Positions 36,901 through 45,866 are shown, numbered from the stretch's first letter. The stretch is DNA of 64,000 nucleotides from Cyprinodon diabolis (GCA_030533445.1 CM060066.1:38234235-38298234), one strand, 5' to 3'. Numbers and translations: made by a program. Notes: generated from the letters alone by a model not told the origin.

Positions 36901-39900
36901 TATGCTCTATCTAGAACGCCTCATGTGGAAAAGTTTTAGTTTTACCTGGTTTCATTTCATAAAAAGTCTTCTTAAAGGAGCCTTTTGCTGTCCGATTAAT
37001 AATTGAATCGAAAAAATAATCAACAGATTTATCAATTTGCTGAATAATCATTAGTTGCAGCCCTAGTCACAAATAGTGTGACAAATGTAAGGGATCAAGG
37101 ACTAAAGTAGCTGTGCAGGAAGGTTCATCTGGGGTCTGCAGTTTCTTTTGTTTTTGATTTCACTCGCATTTTAAATAACTGTTCTGCAGAAAGACCCAGA
37201 AAGGATTGATTTTTCAGTTTTCTGACCAAGTTCCAAAGAATACTATTGAAAACCTGGTAAAACGAGGTAATGCCCTGGTATCATTTAGCAACCGTATTTA
37301 TTAGTTGCTTTTTATAGTATGAAAAATCTCTTCCAAACAACCGTTGGTGTATAAAAACAATCCCTGTTTTAAAACTGGGAGCATCTATCGCTTTACAGAA
37401 ATCATAAAAATTCCAGGGATAAAACATTTCAATTATGTTTAAGACATTTTACTAAATATTCCATGTATTGTTTTTCTCCAAGAGGAACAGTGGGTGGATT
37501 TTGCCACACTGATAGAGCTATTAACCAAAAAAAACAAAAACCTGCTTTAATAAGGCCATTTTCTTTTTATTTAGGTCATACAGGTCATATTATGGCTCTT
37601 CTACAGACCTGAGAGGCTCTAACGCTGCATTCTTGTGACGAGAATTTGTTAAGTTTAATTAATGTCATGATTTCATGTGTCACGATTTTGGTAAAATCAT
37701 TTTGTAAAAAATTAAGAATATTAATTGAGTTAGTGTATCAAATCATTCTCAGCTCCTATTAAGATCATGCTCTTTGATTCTGACCTTTTTCCTTCAGGTC
37801 TAGCCTCTCTGGTATCATATATTTAACATTTTATTGACTCTAGCCCAAAATGAAATGGCTCTTTCCTTATCCCTGCCAAACCTTTGGTTGAAGATTAGTC
37901 AGCGAAAATAGAAACACTGCCATCATGTGGCGAAAACCCCAAACTTCTGGTCTTCATGTTTCTCCTTTGTGTTTTTTTTTTTTTTATGTAAGGCCATAAT
38001 GATGGTACTGGAGTCAAATGGGGACACCGCCACTAACATGATGATGAAACTTCTGCAGTCCTTCTGGAAAACAGGCCTCATCACTGTGGATCAGATGAAC
38101 AGGGTAAGTAAATTTGACTAGATTACAATACCCTTTCATATTTCCAGACAGCTTTTCATTACTTAATATTTACGTTTAGGGTTTCCAGCGCGTTTATGAC
38201 GAGCTGCAAGAAATCAGCCTGGATGTGCCTCATGCCCATCAAATCATGGAGACCTTTGTGGATCTCTGCTACCAGGAGTCTGTCATCACCAAACAGTTGC
38301 GGGATGCTTGTCCTTCCAGGTAAGTTTTCCATAAATCATTCATTTTTAAAACCTTTATTTCTAGTTATGCCAGAAGAAGCATTCATGATGATAGGTAAAT
38401 GTTAATGGATTAAAAAAACAGCTGTCAGTCCCTAGATCATTTTCTCTTTGATAGCAAAAATAGCCAAAAAAAAAGAAACTATATATGAAAGTTTTGCATT
38501 TTACAATCAGGTTTTATTAGTTTTTCATCACATTGGTCAGATGAATTCAGAACTGTGTCAAACTCACTTAGTGGTATATTAGATGGGAACAAATCTGTGG
38601 CTCTGTTGTGTCATTTACCATAATAAAACCTTTTCCTGTTTTTTCTTTTATCTTATTGCTTAGAATTTATTATAAATTTATTCAAATTTTGGGTAAGAGT
38701 TTGTATTTTATAAATTTAGATTTGGAAACAAAGAACTTGAGAAATGAACCCTATGTAATAGCCAAAGAAAAAAGATGATCCTGTTTGGTTTGGACTTGTG
38801 AACAAGTTATCACAGTCACAAAGCAAACATCTTTTTTAAAAATCAAATGGCTTCTGCATGTGGGAATATTAACAATGTTTTTTGATCTCACATCAACTGA
38901 ACTGTCATTTTAAAGAGATTGTGTTCAAGTTTCTATATCAGTAAACAAAAAAAGTTATATTTTTGTATTATATACAGCAGGCATCCCCAAACTCGGTCCT
39001 CAAGGCCCCCTGTCCTGCAGGTTTTACAGGTTTCCTCGCTCCAGCACAGCTGATTTTAATTGAAAGCTGATTAACAGGCTACTGCAATCATTATAACCAG
39101 CTGTGCTGAAGCAGAGAAACCTCTAAAACCTGCAGGACAGTGGGCCTTGAGGACCGAGTTTGGGGATGCCTAATATACAGTATTAATGAAGTATAAAATA
39201 CAAATAATAATCCTTTAAGAATGTTAAGTAGCTGGTAGTTTTCTGTAGCAAATGGAATAAAAAAAAAAGTTTGGCAGTTGTAATATCTAATAGAAATTAG
39301 TTAAAAAGGCACAAAAAAATAATCTAAGGCACATGCGCAACTTTCCGAAAGACTGGTGGGGACATGTCCACCCCATTGACTAATAAAATAGAGCATGGCA
39401 CCAAAAAATCAGTTCGTTACACATACAGAGCTTTTTCAGTTTAGAAAGCACCAATAGAGTGTAAGTAATAGGTTTGACAAAACATAGAGTTTAAATGTTT
39501 TTTTCTTTACTAGTTAAAAAGAGTGTCTAGATATCTTGAATTTTTTTTGGCATCATTATATTGGCAGACATGTTCATAAATCCAAGTAGAGCACAGAGAC
39601 ACAAGTAGGGAAAGCTGCAGATTTAAAGGGGAAACGCATTCAATGGGATATGCAACATGCATTAAAATATATCTCCAAGTTATATAGAAACTTTACAGGA
39701 AAAAATGCTATGCTACATTTAAAATGCAACTTATCTTTATGTCTTTTGTAATTCAGCAAGACTCAGAAATAGTTATGCCAGCCATGCAGAGACAGATGCA
39801 GGGTCCAACTTACAGGTGATAGCAAGGGTGGATTTAGGAAATGTAGGGCCCTAGGCAAAGACTGGCAGGAGGCCCTCTGAATTGAGAAGGCAACCCATAA

Positions 39901-40182
39901 AACAGACCCATTATACAGATAGAGAAATTTTAATAGAATAGACATACATTATTGGTTCTACGTTTTGTCCCTTTTCTTTTTATGTTCCCCTATATGATTT
40001 GTTCTCAGCTGCCTTTTCATGCTGTTGCAAAAGGAATTACATTTTTTTCCCCCAAGCACTATGCTCAGTCGATTGCTCCTTCCTCCTGCATAAATGTGCA
40101 ACACATTTTAAATACATTTCTGTCCTCCAGAGGGCGGAAGCGTTTCGTCAGCGAAGGAGACGGTGGACTGATCAAGAATTAA
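15895..40182 (+). CDS. pdcd4: Programmed cell death 4, complete gene (11 coding exons)
   Basis: Exons: 15895-15940, 26886-27185, 27382-27479, 30485-30598, 30744-30965, 34123-34220, 34345-34459, 36050-36157, 37993-38103, 38180-38319, 40131-40182. All have GT/AG borders, and the phases join to 467 codons plus TAA (mammalian PDCD4 has 469). The N-terminus is acidic with an RRLRRSS basophilic kinase site. It is followed by RTGKGRGLPKKGGAGGKGVW and two MA3 domains (about residues 160-281 and 325-446), each with the EYFEHGD or EAEHCL type start. The C-terminus is RGRKRFVSEGDGG. The protein binds eIF4A through both MA3 domains and blocks eIF4G and cap-dependent translation. The acidic contact pairs correspond to D250/D254 and E415/D419. 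Teleosts keep two paralogues, and I cannot say which this is. Confidence 0.96.
16942..17659. mobile_element. non-autonomous hAT element, 718 bp
   Basis: The ends CAGGGGCGGAGCTAGA and, inverted, CAGAGGCGTAGCCAGA match at 13 of 16 positions. A perfect 8-bp target duplication gggagaag flanks it (16934-16941 and 17660-17667). No transposase frame is present. Confidence 0.88.
19845..19945. repeat. dispersed repeat fragment
   Basis: A segment of the gggggtcgcc ... ggtgcccttcctggcacaac type resembles a repeat common in teleosts. No termini are visible, so the class cannot be set. Confidence 0.4.
21263..21633. mobile_element. hAT-type MITE (family 1, copy 1)
   Basis: The left end is TAGTGCTGCAACTAACG and the right end TTGTTTCAGCACCA. 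The flanks attctaag (21255-21262) and attctaac (21634-21641) form a 7/8 target duplication. The core shares ctctaagtgggtt and ggcatgttt with the copy at 48218-48574, and the copy at 36681-37065 is the same family inverted. Confidence 0.8.
21671..22606 (+). mobile_element. internally deleted DNA transposon carrying the start of a YqaJ/SWIM-like protein gene
   Basis: The terminal inverted repeats are TATAGGGCTCG and, inverted, TATAGGGCTTG. Inside, an ATG at 21798 opens a 47-codon frame (MSKSRKRSG ... LDPYEVPNNEWSTDE). In another frame, YKSLESHMQFMNGWVQELL reads into a GTAAG donor. I recall this pair as the N-terminal part of a SWIM-zinc-finger/YqaJ-exonuclease protein repeatedly found in teleost transposons. 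The piece between them and everything downstream is missing, so the copy is non-autonomous. Superfamily is unsettled. Confidence 0.6.
21798..21941 (+). pseudogene. truncated transposon-encoded frame
   Basis: Forty-seven codons end at TGA 21939. The homologous protein continues in a different frame from about 21945 to the donor at 22073, consistent with an internal deletion after NNEWSTD. It is not expected to yield a functional product. Confidence 0.5.
25042..25999. mobile_element. nested hAT element, 958 bp
   Basis: Terminal inverted repeats begin TAGTGCTGTCAA (12 identical). The perfect 8-bp target duplication is atattttt (25034-25041 and 26000-26007). The equivalent site in the copy at 32942 is empty (gccatattttatatg), which proves the insertion. 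It contains a CA microsatellite at 25565-25615. Confidence 0.93.
25565..25615. repeat. CA microsatellite
   Basis: About 50 bp of CA repeats interrupted by CCCA at two points, inside the nested hAT element. Confidence 0.95.
26886..27185 (+). CDS. pdcd4: pdcd4 exon 2: acidic N-terminus and regulatory serines
   Basis: One hundred codons run from E16. They include DDDDG, NGNWTPQ, AKAKRRLRRSSSR (basophilic kinase site, S70 aligned with human S67), SQSESISESGE and RTGKGRGLPKK. The donor GTAGG at 27186 leaves one base, completed to Gly in exon 3. Confidence 0.95.
27382..27479 (+). CDS. pdcd4: pdcd4 exon 3
   Basis: It encodes GAGGKGVWGAPGMVYEAEEP and then DVRDPNYDEAAQ, the conserved Gly-rich linker before MA3-1. 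It ends in phase 0 at donor GTCAGT. Confidence 0.95.
27480..30484 (+). other. pdcd4: pdcd4 intron 3
   Basis: A 3.0-kb intron. A dispersed-repeat fragment (cctctgccaaggaggcaat type) lies at about 29578-29760. Another repeat-like stretch (ttgactaggccattcta type) lies near 30050-30140. AT/GATA-rich decayed material near 28000-28800 may be old hAT sequence, but no termini are visible. Confidence 0.55.
29578..29760. repeat. dispersed repeat fragment in pdcd4 intron 3
   Basis: It starts with cacctctgccaaggaggcaa and continues with the gatccagatcacc segment, a motif series repeated across fish genomes. It has no visible ends or coding potential. Confidence 0.45.
30485..30598 (+). CDS. pdcd4: pdcd4 exon 4: start of MA3-1
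   Basis: Thirty-eight codons in phase 0 (GDTVYETVVPEVEEKELEKM ... EYFEHGDTKEVE), the linker and first helices of MA3-1. Donor GTAAGG at 30599. Confidence 0.95.
30744..30965 (+). CDS. pdcd4: pdcd4 exon 5: MA3-1 core
   Basis: Seventy-four codons with SLEGKASHRELTSRLLSDL and LPDLILDTPEAPQ. D250 and D254 match the human E249/D253 pair that contacts eIF4A, so the first position is Asp instead of Glu. Confidence 0.95.
31476..32560. mobile_element. pogo/mariner-type non-autonomous element with internal foldback
   Basis: The left end is CTGCATTTTTCGGACTATAG. The right end, inverted, is GTATTTTCCGGACTATAAGC. TA dinucleotides flank both ends, fitting a Tc1/mariner target site. Inside, about 31702-31802 is the imperfect reverse complement of 32162-32285, and a third related stretch lies at 31930-31985. 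The termini resemble those of the pogo-like element at 50862-52727. No transposase is encoded. Confidence 0.7.
32942..33656. mobile_element. non-autonomous hAT element (family 2, copy 2, uninterrupted)
   Basis: It has the same termini as the copy at 24682 (TAGGGATGCACGATAT ... inverted). The perfect 8-bp target duplication is ataatatg (32934-32941 and 33657-33664). It has no nested insert and serves as the empty-site control for copy 1. Confidence 0.93.
34123..34220 (+). CDS. pdcd4: pdcd4 exon 6
   Basis: It encodes MLGQFIARGIADHVLPMTFL and then DTYKGKVDCEHA, the end of MA3-1. It leaves two bases (AG) completed to Arg in exon 7. Confidence 0.95.
34345..34459 (+). CDS. pdcd4: pdcd4 exon 7
   Basis: It encodes VALDRAAVLLSMKKGMIG and then DNVWGVGGGLRPVKHLVKK, the inter-domain linker leading into MA3-2. 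The WGVGGG stretch is a family signature. Confidence 0.95.
34460..36049 (+). other. pdcd4: pdcd4 intron 7
   Basis: A 1.6-kb intron. I see no recognisable repeat termini or RNA gene. Confidence 0.6.
36050..36157 (+). CDS. pdcd4: pdcd4 exon 8: start of MA3-2
   Basis: Thirty-six codons (MNLLLKEYLISGDVSEAEHC ... EVPHFHHELVYE) in phase 0. This is the most conserved block of the protein. Confidence 0.96.
36158..37992 (+). other. pdcd4: pdcd4 intron 8
   Basis: A 1.8-kb intron that contains the hAT-type MITE at 36681-37065. No other feature is recognised. Confidence 0.7.
36681..37065. mobile_element. hAT-type MITE (family 1, copy 2, inverted)
   Basis: The perfect 8-bp target duplication is gtcacaaa (36673-36680 and 37066-37073). 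The ends are AAGGACTGAAACAATTAATC and, inverted, TAGGGCTGCAACTAATGATT. It belongs to the same family as 21263-21633 and 48218-48574, in opposite orientation. Confidence 0.9.
37993..38103 (+). CDS. pdcd4: pdcd4 exon 9
   Basis: Thirty-seven codons (AIMMVLESNGDTATNMMMKL ... TGLITVDQMNR) in the middle of MA3-2. The acceptor is a long T tract followed by ATGTAAG. Confidence 0.95.
38180..38319 (+). CDS. pdcd4: pdcd4 exon 10: eIF4A-contact loop of MA3-2
   Basis: It encodes GFQRVYDELQEISLDVPHAH and on to LRDACPS. E415 and D419 match human D414/D418, so the first acidic contact is Glu instead of Asp. It leaves AG, completed to Arg in exon 11. Confidence 0.95.
38320..40130 (+). other. pdcd4: pdcd4 intron 10
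   Basis: A 1.8-kb intron with the palindromic MITE at 38978-39172. A stretch near 39830-39890 (ggtggatttaggaaatgtag) resembles part of another repeat, but no ends are seen. Confidence 0.65.
38978..39172. mobile_element. short palindromic hAT-type MITE, 195 bp
   Basis: The arms of about 50 bp (AGGCATCCCCAAACTCGGTC and its inverse at the other end) run almost the whole length, leaving a short centre. The perfect 8-bp target duplication is atatacag (38970-38977 and 39173-39180). Confidence 0.92.
40131..40182 (+). CDS. pdcd4: pdcd4 exon 11, C-terminus
   Basis: It encodes RGRKRFVSEGDGGLIKN and the stop TAA at 40180-40182. S458 in RKRFVS corresponds to the Akt site S457 of human PDCD4. The tail is a little shorter than in mammals. 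Confidence 0.95.
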
Positions 40183-41150
40183 TGGATGGGAGGAGAAGCA
40201 AGAAGAGGAGGAAAGGGTGGAGGTGTCTACAGCCTGTTCCTCAGCTTCTCGCCTTCATGTGATTCCCAACCTGGAGCGTTCCTCTTCTGTTATGTCATAT
40301 CACAAACCAGCATTCATGTCAAACAGAGGAGCTGCATGGGCCCTCTTATCCCTTCATGTTAATTATAGTTTGTGAAGAATATTCGGCCTTTGTACCTGTT
40401 TGGAATAATTCAAGTTGGAGCTTTTGGGAAACAGGTGGAGAGACCCGAGTTGTGGTGGGGAGGGGGTCTTGTTTTTGGTTTGTTCTGCATTTTTCCCATG
40501 TTTTTCTTATGCAGGCACTAATGATGAGGGGATACTGTAAAGTAAGTGAGCTCAGCAGCAAACAAATAAATCTGCTTATCCTCTGCTACAGACTCTCTGA
40601 AATAATTTCAAAGAAATTGTTTTCTGTACATTCTTATTCCTGTATTTCTCTCAGTTCTTTGTAAACAGAGGCTTTTTTTGTTTGTTTGTTTCCATCTTGG
40701 TCACTTGGACCATGTGTTTACTTAGTAAAACATCAGTCGCATTGAGATGGGTCACTGTTTCTTTAAAAACACAATTTAAGTAGATATACATGAATCACTA
40801 TCTCTGGGATTTAAGCAATTGGGGTTTAATGTGTGTAAAGGATAGTTATGTAAAACTTTAACGGTCACTTAAAAGAGGATTGAAGATTTTTGCTTCCAGT
40901 TAAGTAATATATGCAACTACAGTGGTCAGTTTGAAGAAATGGATTGAAAAGAGGGTGGGAATGTGTTTTCAAAAGAAGCCGGGATTGGTTTAATACCTGA
41001 ACAACTTGTTCCAGCAGCTTCATACCTTGGAATAGCAGTTTGTCAGTAAGACTTTTCTACCCCCATCTGACAGTTTTACATGTTGACCAAAGTTGTTCAA
41101 AATATTTGAGTTGAAATCTTTCATTCAATAAAAAAAGAAATGCAACAAAA
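40183..41150 (+). other. pdcd4: pdcd4 3' UTR with poly(A) signal
   Basis: AATAAA lies at 41127-41132, followed by a T/GT-rich stretch after 41160, so cleavage near 41150 is likely. I found no ATAAGCT heptamer, the seed match of miR-21, in this segment. Confidence 0.7.
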
Positions 41151-41758
41151 CAGGCTTGCTTTTTTTTTTTCCTGTTCTTTGTATGACTGTAGGGGAAGAG
41201 TGAGTTCTGTTTTGTTTAGGTCATGGTAATGAAAATGTCTGAAGCAACTGGTGGAGATGTTTAGGCTGGAAAGCAATTTCCAGATTTAACCTTATCACAC
41301 AGCTCCATTTAAGCCATCGTCTAAAAAAAAGAAAACAGCACACACCAAGTGAGACATCTCCTGTCTTAAATAGAAGGCCAGTGGGGAAAGCATTAAAGAA
41401 AGCAAAGAGGTAACTGTGGAGAAACTGTTGACCTGATAGTTGTGGATTCTTAAATTCTTGCCATAACAGCATAGGAAGAAATACCAAAGACATTTTGTTT
41501 GATGTTGACGTAGAAGGTGCCATTATGAGATTAAATGTTTTCGATTTCATGCAGTTATTTTTTTTATCCTGCAAAAAAAAAAAAAAAGCTTGTCATAGTT
41601 TAAGGGAAGGTAAACGGATCCAAAAACAGGACAATTGAGCCATAGTGTGTACTTACCCAGGCAAAGCCCATATCTGAGGCAAATCTTGATGATTTTATGT
41701 CCACAGATTTACCAATCTGATTGATTTTTGCTACTTTTTAGAATAGAATGTCCTAGAT
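41151..41758. other. intergenic DNA
   Basis: No gene or repeat family is recognised. A poly-A stretch lies at about 41573-41587. Confidence 0.55.
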
Positions 41759-42087
41759 CGGAGGTCTTCAACAGGGGGTCCACAGACGTACTGCATGGGG
41801 GTCGCTAAAGCTTTTGTTGAATCTTTTTTGAATATTTTTATATTTTTACTAATTGCAATGTCTTTAAATACATATATACATGAATTCAACACACTAGTAA
41901 AACAGATAAAATAATAAATGCACACATTCAGCGACACACAGGAGCTCTTTCAAGCTTGGCACCATTTCATTCACAACACCTGTCCCATCAACCAGGAATC
42001 AAAAATACTTTAATAAAATTACTTTCATTAAATGACACCATCTGTAATAGAGTGACTATAGGACCAGGAAAACATTAAAGACCCCTG
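41759..42087. mobile_element. DNA transposon fragment (family 3, copy 1)
   Basis: The left end is CGGAGGTCTTCAACAGGG and the right end, inverted, CAGGGGTCTTTAATG. The flanks tcctagat and tccaaggt agree at 6 of 8 positions, a possible decayed hAT target duplication. The internal segment (cacctgtcccatcaaccagg) is found inverted in copy 2 at 45862-46323. Confidence 0.6.
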
Positions 42088-42174
42088 TCCAAGGTGTTAA
42101 AACCTGCTGGTAATGTCCCAGAATAGATGTCTTTCAAATGATTATCAAACATTTACATTCTAATTAATAGGATT

Positions 42175-42840
42175 AGTCCATGAAATCCGAGACCATGGTC
42201 TATAGCCGGCAAAGGGTAGAGTGCCCTCTCCATGTTGGGGAGGATGCACTGCATCTAGTGGAGTTTAAGTATCTTGGGGTCTTGTTCACAAATGAGGGAA
42301 AGCTTGATAGGGAGATTGATAGGCGGATTGGTGCGGCGTCTGTTGTCGTGAAGAGAGAGCTGAGCCAAAAAGCAAAGCTCTCGATTTACCGGTTGATCTA
42401 CGTTCTTACCCTCATCTATGGTCATGACCGAAAGAACGAGATCCCGGATATAAGCGGCTGAAATGAGTTTTCTCTGTTGTGTGTCTGGGATCTCCCTTAG
42501 AGAAAGGGGAGGAGCTCAGTCATCCGGGGAGGACTCAGAGTAGAGCCGCTGCTCCTCCACATCGAGAGGAGCCAGCTGAGGTGGCTCGGGCATCTAATTA
42601 GCATGCCTCCTGGACGTCTCCCTGGTGAGGTATTCCAGGCACGTCCGACTGGGAGGAGGCCCAGGGGGAGACCCAGGACACGCTGAAGGGACTATGTTTC
42701 TCAGCTGGCCTGGGAGCGCCTTTGGATTCCCCCAGAGGAGCTGGCCCAAGTGGCTGGGGAGAGGAACATCTGGGCCTCCCTACTGAAGCTGCTACCCCCC
42801 GTGGCATGACCCCGGATAAGCGGAAGGAGATGGATGGATA
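42175..42840 (+). mobile_element. LINE 3' fragment with RT C-terminal remnant
   Basis: The first open part translates to ETMVYSRQRVECPLHVGEDA, VEFKYLGVLFTNEGKLDREI and VVKRELSQKAKLSIYRLIYV, a reverse-transcriptase C-terminal region common in teleost LINEs. A frame break follows near 42430. The tail ends in the typical ccggataagcggaaggagat and ggatggata repeats at 42840. Confidence 0.8.
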
Positions 42841-43000
42841 GTCTATGAAAGCAAATTCAATTGAAACACATTCAGAGTTGTGGCTTATAAAATATGAATA
42901 TAAAGGTTTATGAAAATTTTCTGAATAGTTTTAAAGTAATATATGATAAGAGCTGTCCATTAAAACCGTTTACTCCTAAAAACAAATACTTTGGAGCTCC

Positions 43001-44935
43001 ATGGATCACAAAGGGACTGCAAAATGCATGCAAAAAAAGAACAAACTTTATAGAGATTTCATAAGGTATAGATCCTTGGAGGTAGAGAATAAATATAAGA
43101 AATACAAGAATAAATTAACTGCTATTCTACGAATAGCTAAACAGGATTATTACAGTAAATTATTAGATAGAAATAAGAAAAACATTAAAGGGATTTGGAA
43201 TGTATTAAATAATATTATCAAGAAAAACTCAGGAAAAATTTGTTTTCCGCAGTTTTTTATAAATAAAGATGACAATTTTGAGGACAGTAATGACATTTTT
43301 CATAATTTTAATAAATTTTTTGTGAGTGCGGGTCCAACACTTGCAGAACAAATCCCAGATCCTACAATAACTGGAGCTCTGAATGAAACATTAATCAGCA
43401 GAAATCCCCACTCAATTTTTCTTACTGCAGTGGGAGAAAAGGAAATTATAGATATTGTCAATAAATGTAAAAGCAAAAGGTCAACTGACTGTGATGGCAT
43501 TGATATGTCAATAATTAAGAAGGTAATTGAGGAAATCATTCAGCCTCTGACTTACATCTGTAATTTGTCATTTCAATCGGGTAAATTTCCAGAAAAGATG
43601 AAAATGGCTAAAGTTATTCCACTCTATAAATCTGGGGACAGACACCATTTCACAAATTATAGGCCTGTTTCTTTACTTCCACAGTTCTCCAAAATTTTGG
43701 AGAAATTATTCGTGGGTAGATTAGATACTTTCATTAATAAACATCAACTGCTTTCCGAAAGTCAATATGGATTTAGGTCACAAAGATCTACAGCAATGGC
43801 TGTCATCGAATTGATAGAAGAAGTCACCTGCGCTTTAGATAACAAGAAATCTGCAGTAGGTGTATTTATTGATCTCAAAAAAGCTTTTGATACAATAAAT
43901 CATGAAATATTACTTATGAAATTGGATCGTTAAGGCATCCGGGGAGTAGTCCTCCAGTGGATGAAAAGTTAGTTAAGTAACAGGCAACAATTTGTGCAAA
44001 TGGGTGACTGCCAGTCATCATGCTTGGACATTGTTTGTGGTGTCCCCCAGGGGTCAGTACTGGGGCCAAAATTGTTTATTCTTTATGTTAATGACATCTG
44101 TAAAGTTTCTACAATACTAAAATTTGTTTTGTTTGCAGATGATACTAATATTTTTTGTACAGGTGATAATTTGGATCAACTTGTAGCTGATATCAATTTA
44201 GAGTTATGTCAACTTAAGACATGGTTTCATATTAATAAATTATCATTAAATTTGGATAAAACCAAGTTTATGTTGTTTGGAAACTGCAAAACTAATGTAC
44301 ATATCCTAATAGACAATGTAACAGTTGAGAGAGTTAAAGAAATTAAGTTTTTGGGAATAATGATAGACAATAGGATTTGCTGGAAACCTCACATAAAATA
44401 CATTCAAACAAAATTATCCAGAAGTATTGCTGTTCTCAGAAAAACCAAACATTTTCTAAATTATGCTGCCCTTCATATTCGGCATCGCTCACTGATCTTA
44501 CCTTACTTGAGTTACTGTGTGGAAATATGGGGCAACACCTACAAAACCTTGCTGCGTCCGTTATGTACATTACAAAAAAGGGCCATCAGAATGGTTCATA
44601 GGGCAGGATTCCATGACCATACTAACGTACTATTTATAGAGTCCCGCCTCCTCAAACTCCCTGATCTCGTAGAATTCCAAACAGCTCAGCTTATGTATAA
44701 AGCTTGAAATAAACAACTACCGGAGAACATTCAAAATCTGTTCACTGATAGAGTTGGGGGCTATGATTATCGGGAATACCTTAACTTCAGAACCCAGAGG
44801 GTTCGAACCACCATGAAGAGAATGTGCATTTCAGTCAGTGGTGTGGGGGTCTGGAATAAACTCCAGAAAGAACTTAAGCAATGTCCAAGCATGCGTCTGT
44901 TTAAAAAAAGGCTCAAACGGTTGTTCCTCAACATG
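43001..44935 (+). pseudogene. LINE reverse-transcriptase frame with three in-frame stops
   Basis: From 43001 a single frame reads NYRPVSLLPQFSKILEK, YGFRSQRSTAMAV, FIDLKKAFDTINHEILL, GVPQGSVLGP and the catalytic FADD box (44132-44143). It ends in the C-terminal MKRMCISVSGVGVWNKLQ domain. It is broken by TAA 43931, TAG 43970 and TGA 44705, all in the same frame. A slip in the A run at 43032-43038 separates it from the upstream linker. It cannot make a working enzyme. The few lesions point to a fairly young copy. Confidence 0.85.
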
Positions 44936-45719
44936 TACTGTGATGAGGAGATGAGGTCAATGGTATCACTGCTGAGCACTGTGTGTGGGTGTGTATGCTG
45001 TGTGTATGCATGGGGTGCTGGGCCCTCTCCTCTGCTCCTGGTCCTCTGCTCCTGCGGCCTGATGCTGCAGTTGTTGAAGAGGATGGATCTCAGAGTGCTG
45101 TGGAACGTGGGTGTTAATGTGGATTTAGGCCAGATGTGTGTGTAGGTAGGCATGTGTGTGCGCATATGTGTGCAGATGTAAATATTGGTATGTAAATGGG
45201 TATGTATATGTATGTATGTGGGTGTGAAAAAAAAATAAAAAAAATAAAAAAAGATAAAAAAAAAAATAACAACAAAACATAGATGTTAAACAGAAAGGTA
45301 CTTTTAGGTTGCTTTCAGTGCAACTAGAGGGAGAAGGGGGTATGAAAAATAAGTTCTACTTCTTCATACCCCTTTTCAGACAATTTACAGTAAGAAATAA
45401 TCAATGACAGACATTAGGGTAAATATAATGCTTGTTAATGGTAAACATTGTTTAGTGCATTTCTATTTATGTTCAAATTATTTAAATCGAATCGGAACAA
45501 GAAATTTAAATTAATGTTTACCATTCACTTTTTATGTGATACACATTTGTTAGTATTTCTGAAATTGATTTAATTATTGTTATTATTTGATCATTTCTGA
45601 AATTGGAATTGTTTTATTTATTATTATTTGTTCTTTTGATTCATTTATATTATTTTTTTAATTTTATTTATTTATTTTATTTTTTTGTTACTATTATTAT
45701 TGTCTGAAATAAATAAATA

Positions 45720-45720
<1 letters not shown>

Positions 45721-45765
<45 letters not shown>
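45721..45765. repeat. TCA trinucleotide microsatellite
   Basis: Fifteen TCA units, probably the 3' tail of the LINE. Confidence 0.95.
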
Positions 45766-45793
45766 AGGTTTCGAAACAGCTAAAGAAACCATT

Positions 45794-45866
45794 GGTTGGA
45801 TCTTGATCTGCAGTTAAGGTCAAGATCCAACCTCCCTTTGGGGAGCAGCCCACTGCTCTCCAAAGG
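45794..45866. repeat. two adjacent hairpins
   Basis: The first stem is a perfect 13 bp (45794-45806 with 45820-45832). The second is 14 bp with one G-T wobble (45835-45848 with 45853-45866, 4-base loop). They fill the gap between the LINE tail and the next transposon. Confidence 0.88.

Larger units (their letters stand above)
42841..45765 (+). mobile_element. CR1/L2-like LINE, 5'-truncated, with almost open reverse transcriptase
   Basis: It begins in the linker between endonuclease and RT (KNKYFGAPWITKGLQNA) and runs through the RT domain and a C-terminal domain. The 3' UTR has a tacttcttcatacccctttt motif and the end is a (TCA)15 microsatellite at 45721-45765. A separate A-rich run at 45228-45270 lies within the 3' UTR. 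The 5' edge abuts the tail of the preceding LINE. Confidence 0.8.

Noticed and set aside
15895..40182. Assigning this gene specifically to pdcd4a or pdcd4b
   Set aside because: The choice needs a tree or synteny comparison that cannot be run here.
44795..44820. tRNA-like GGTTCGAACC motif
   Set aside because: It lies inside the LINE coding frame, and no acceptor stem or anticodon arm can be built around it.
45721..45765. Regular repeat that could be taken for a CRISPR-like array
   Set aside because: It is a simple TCA trinucleotide run without spacers, at a LINE tail in a fish genome.
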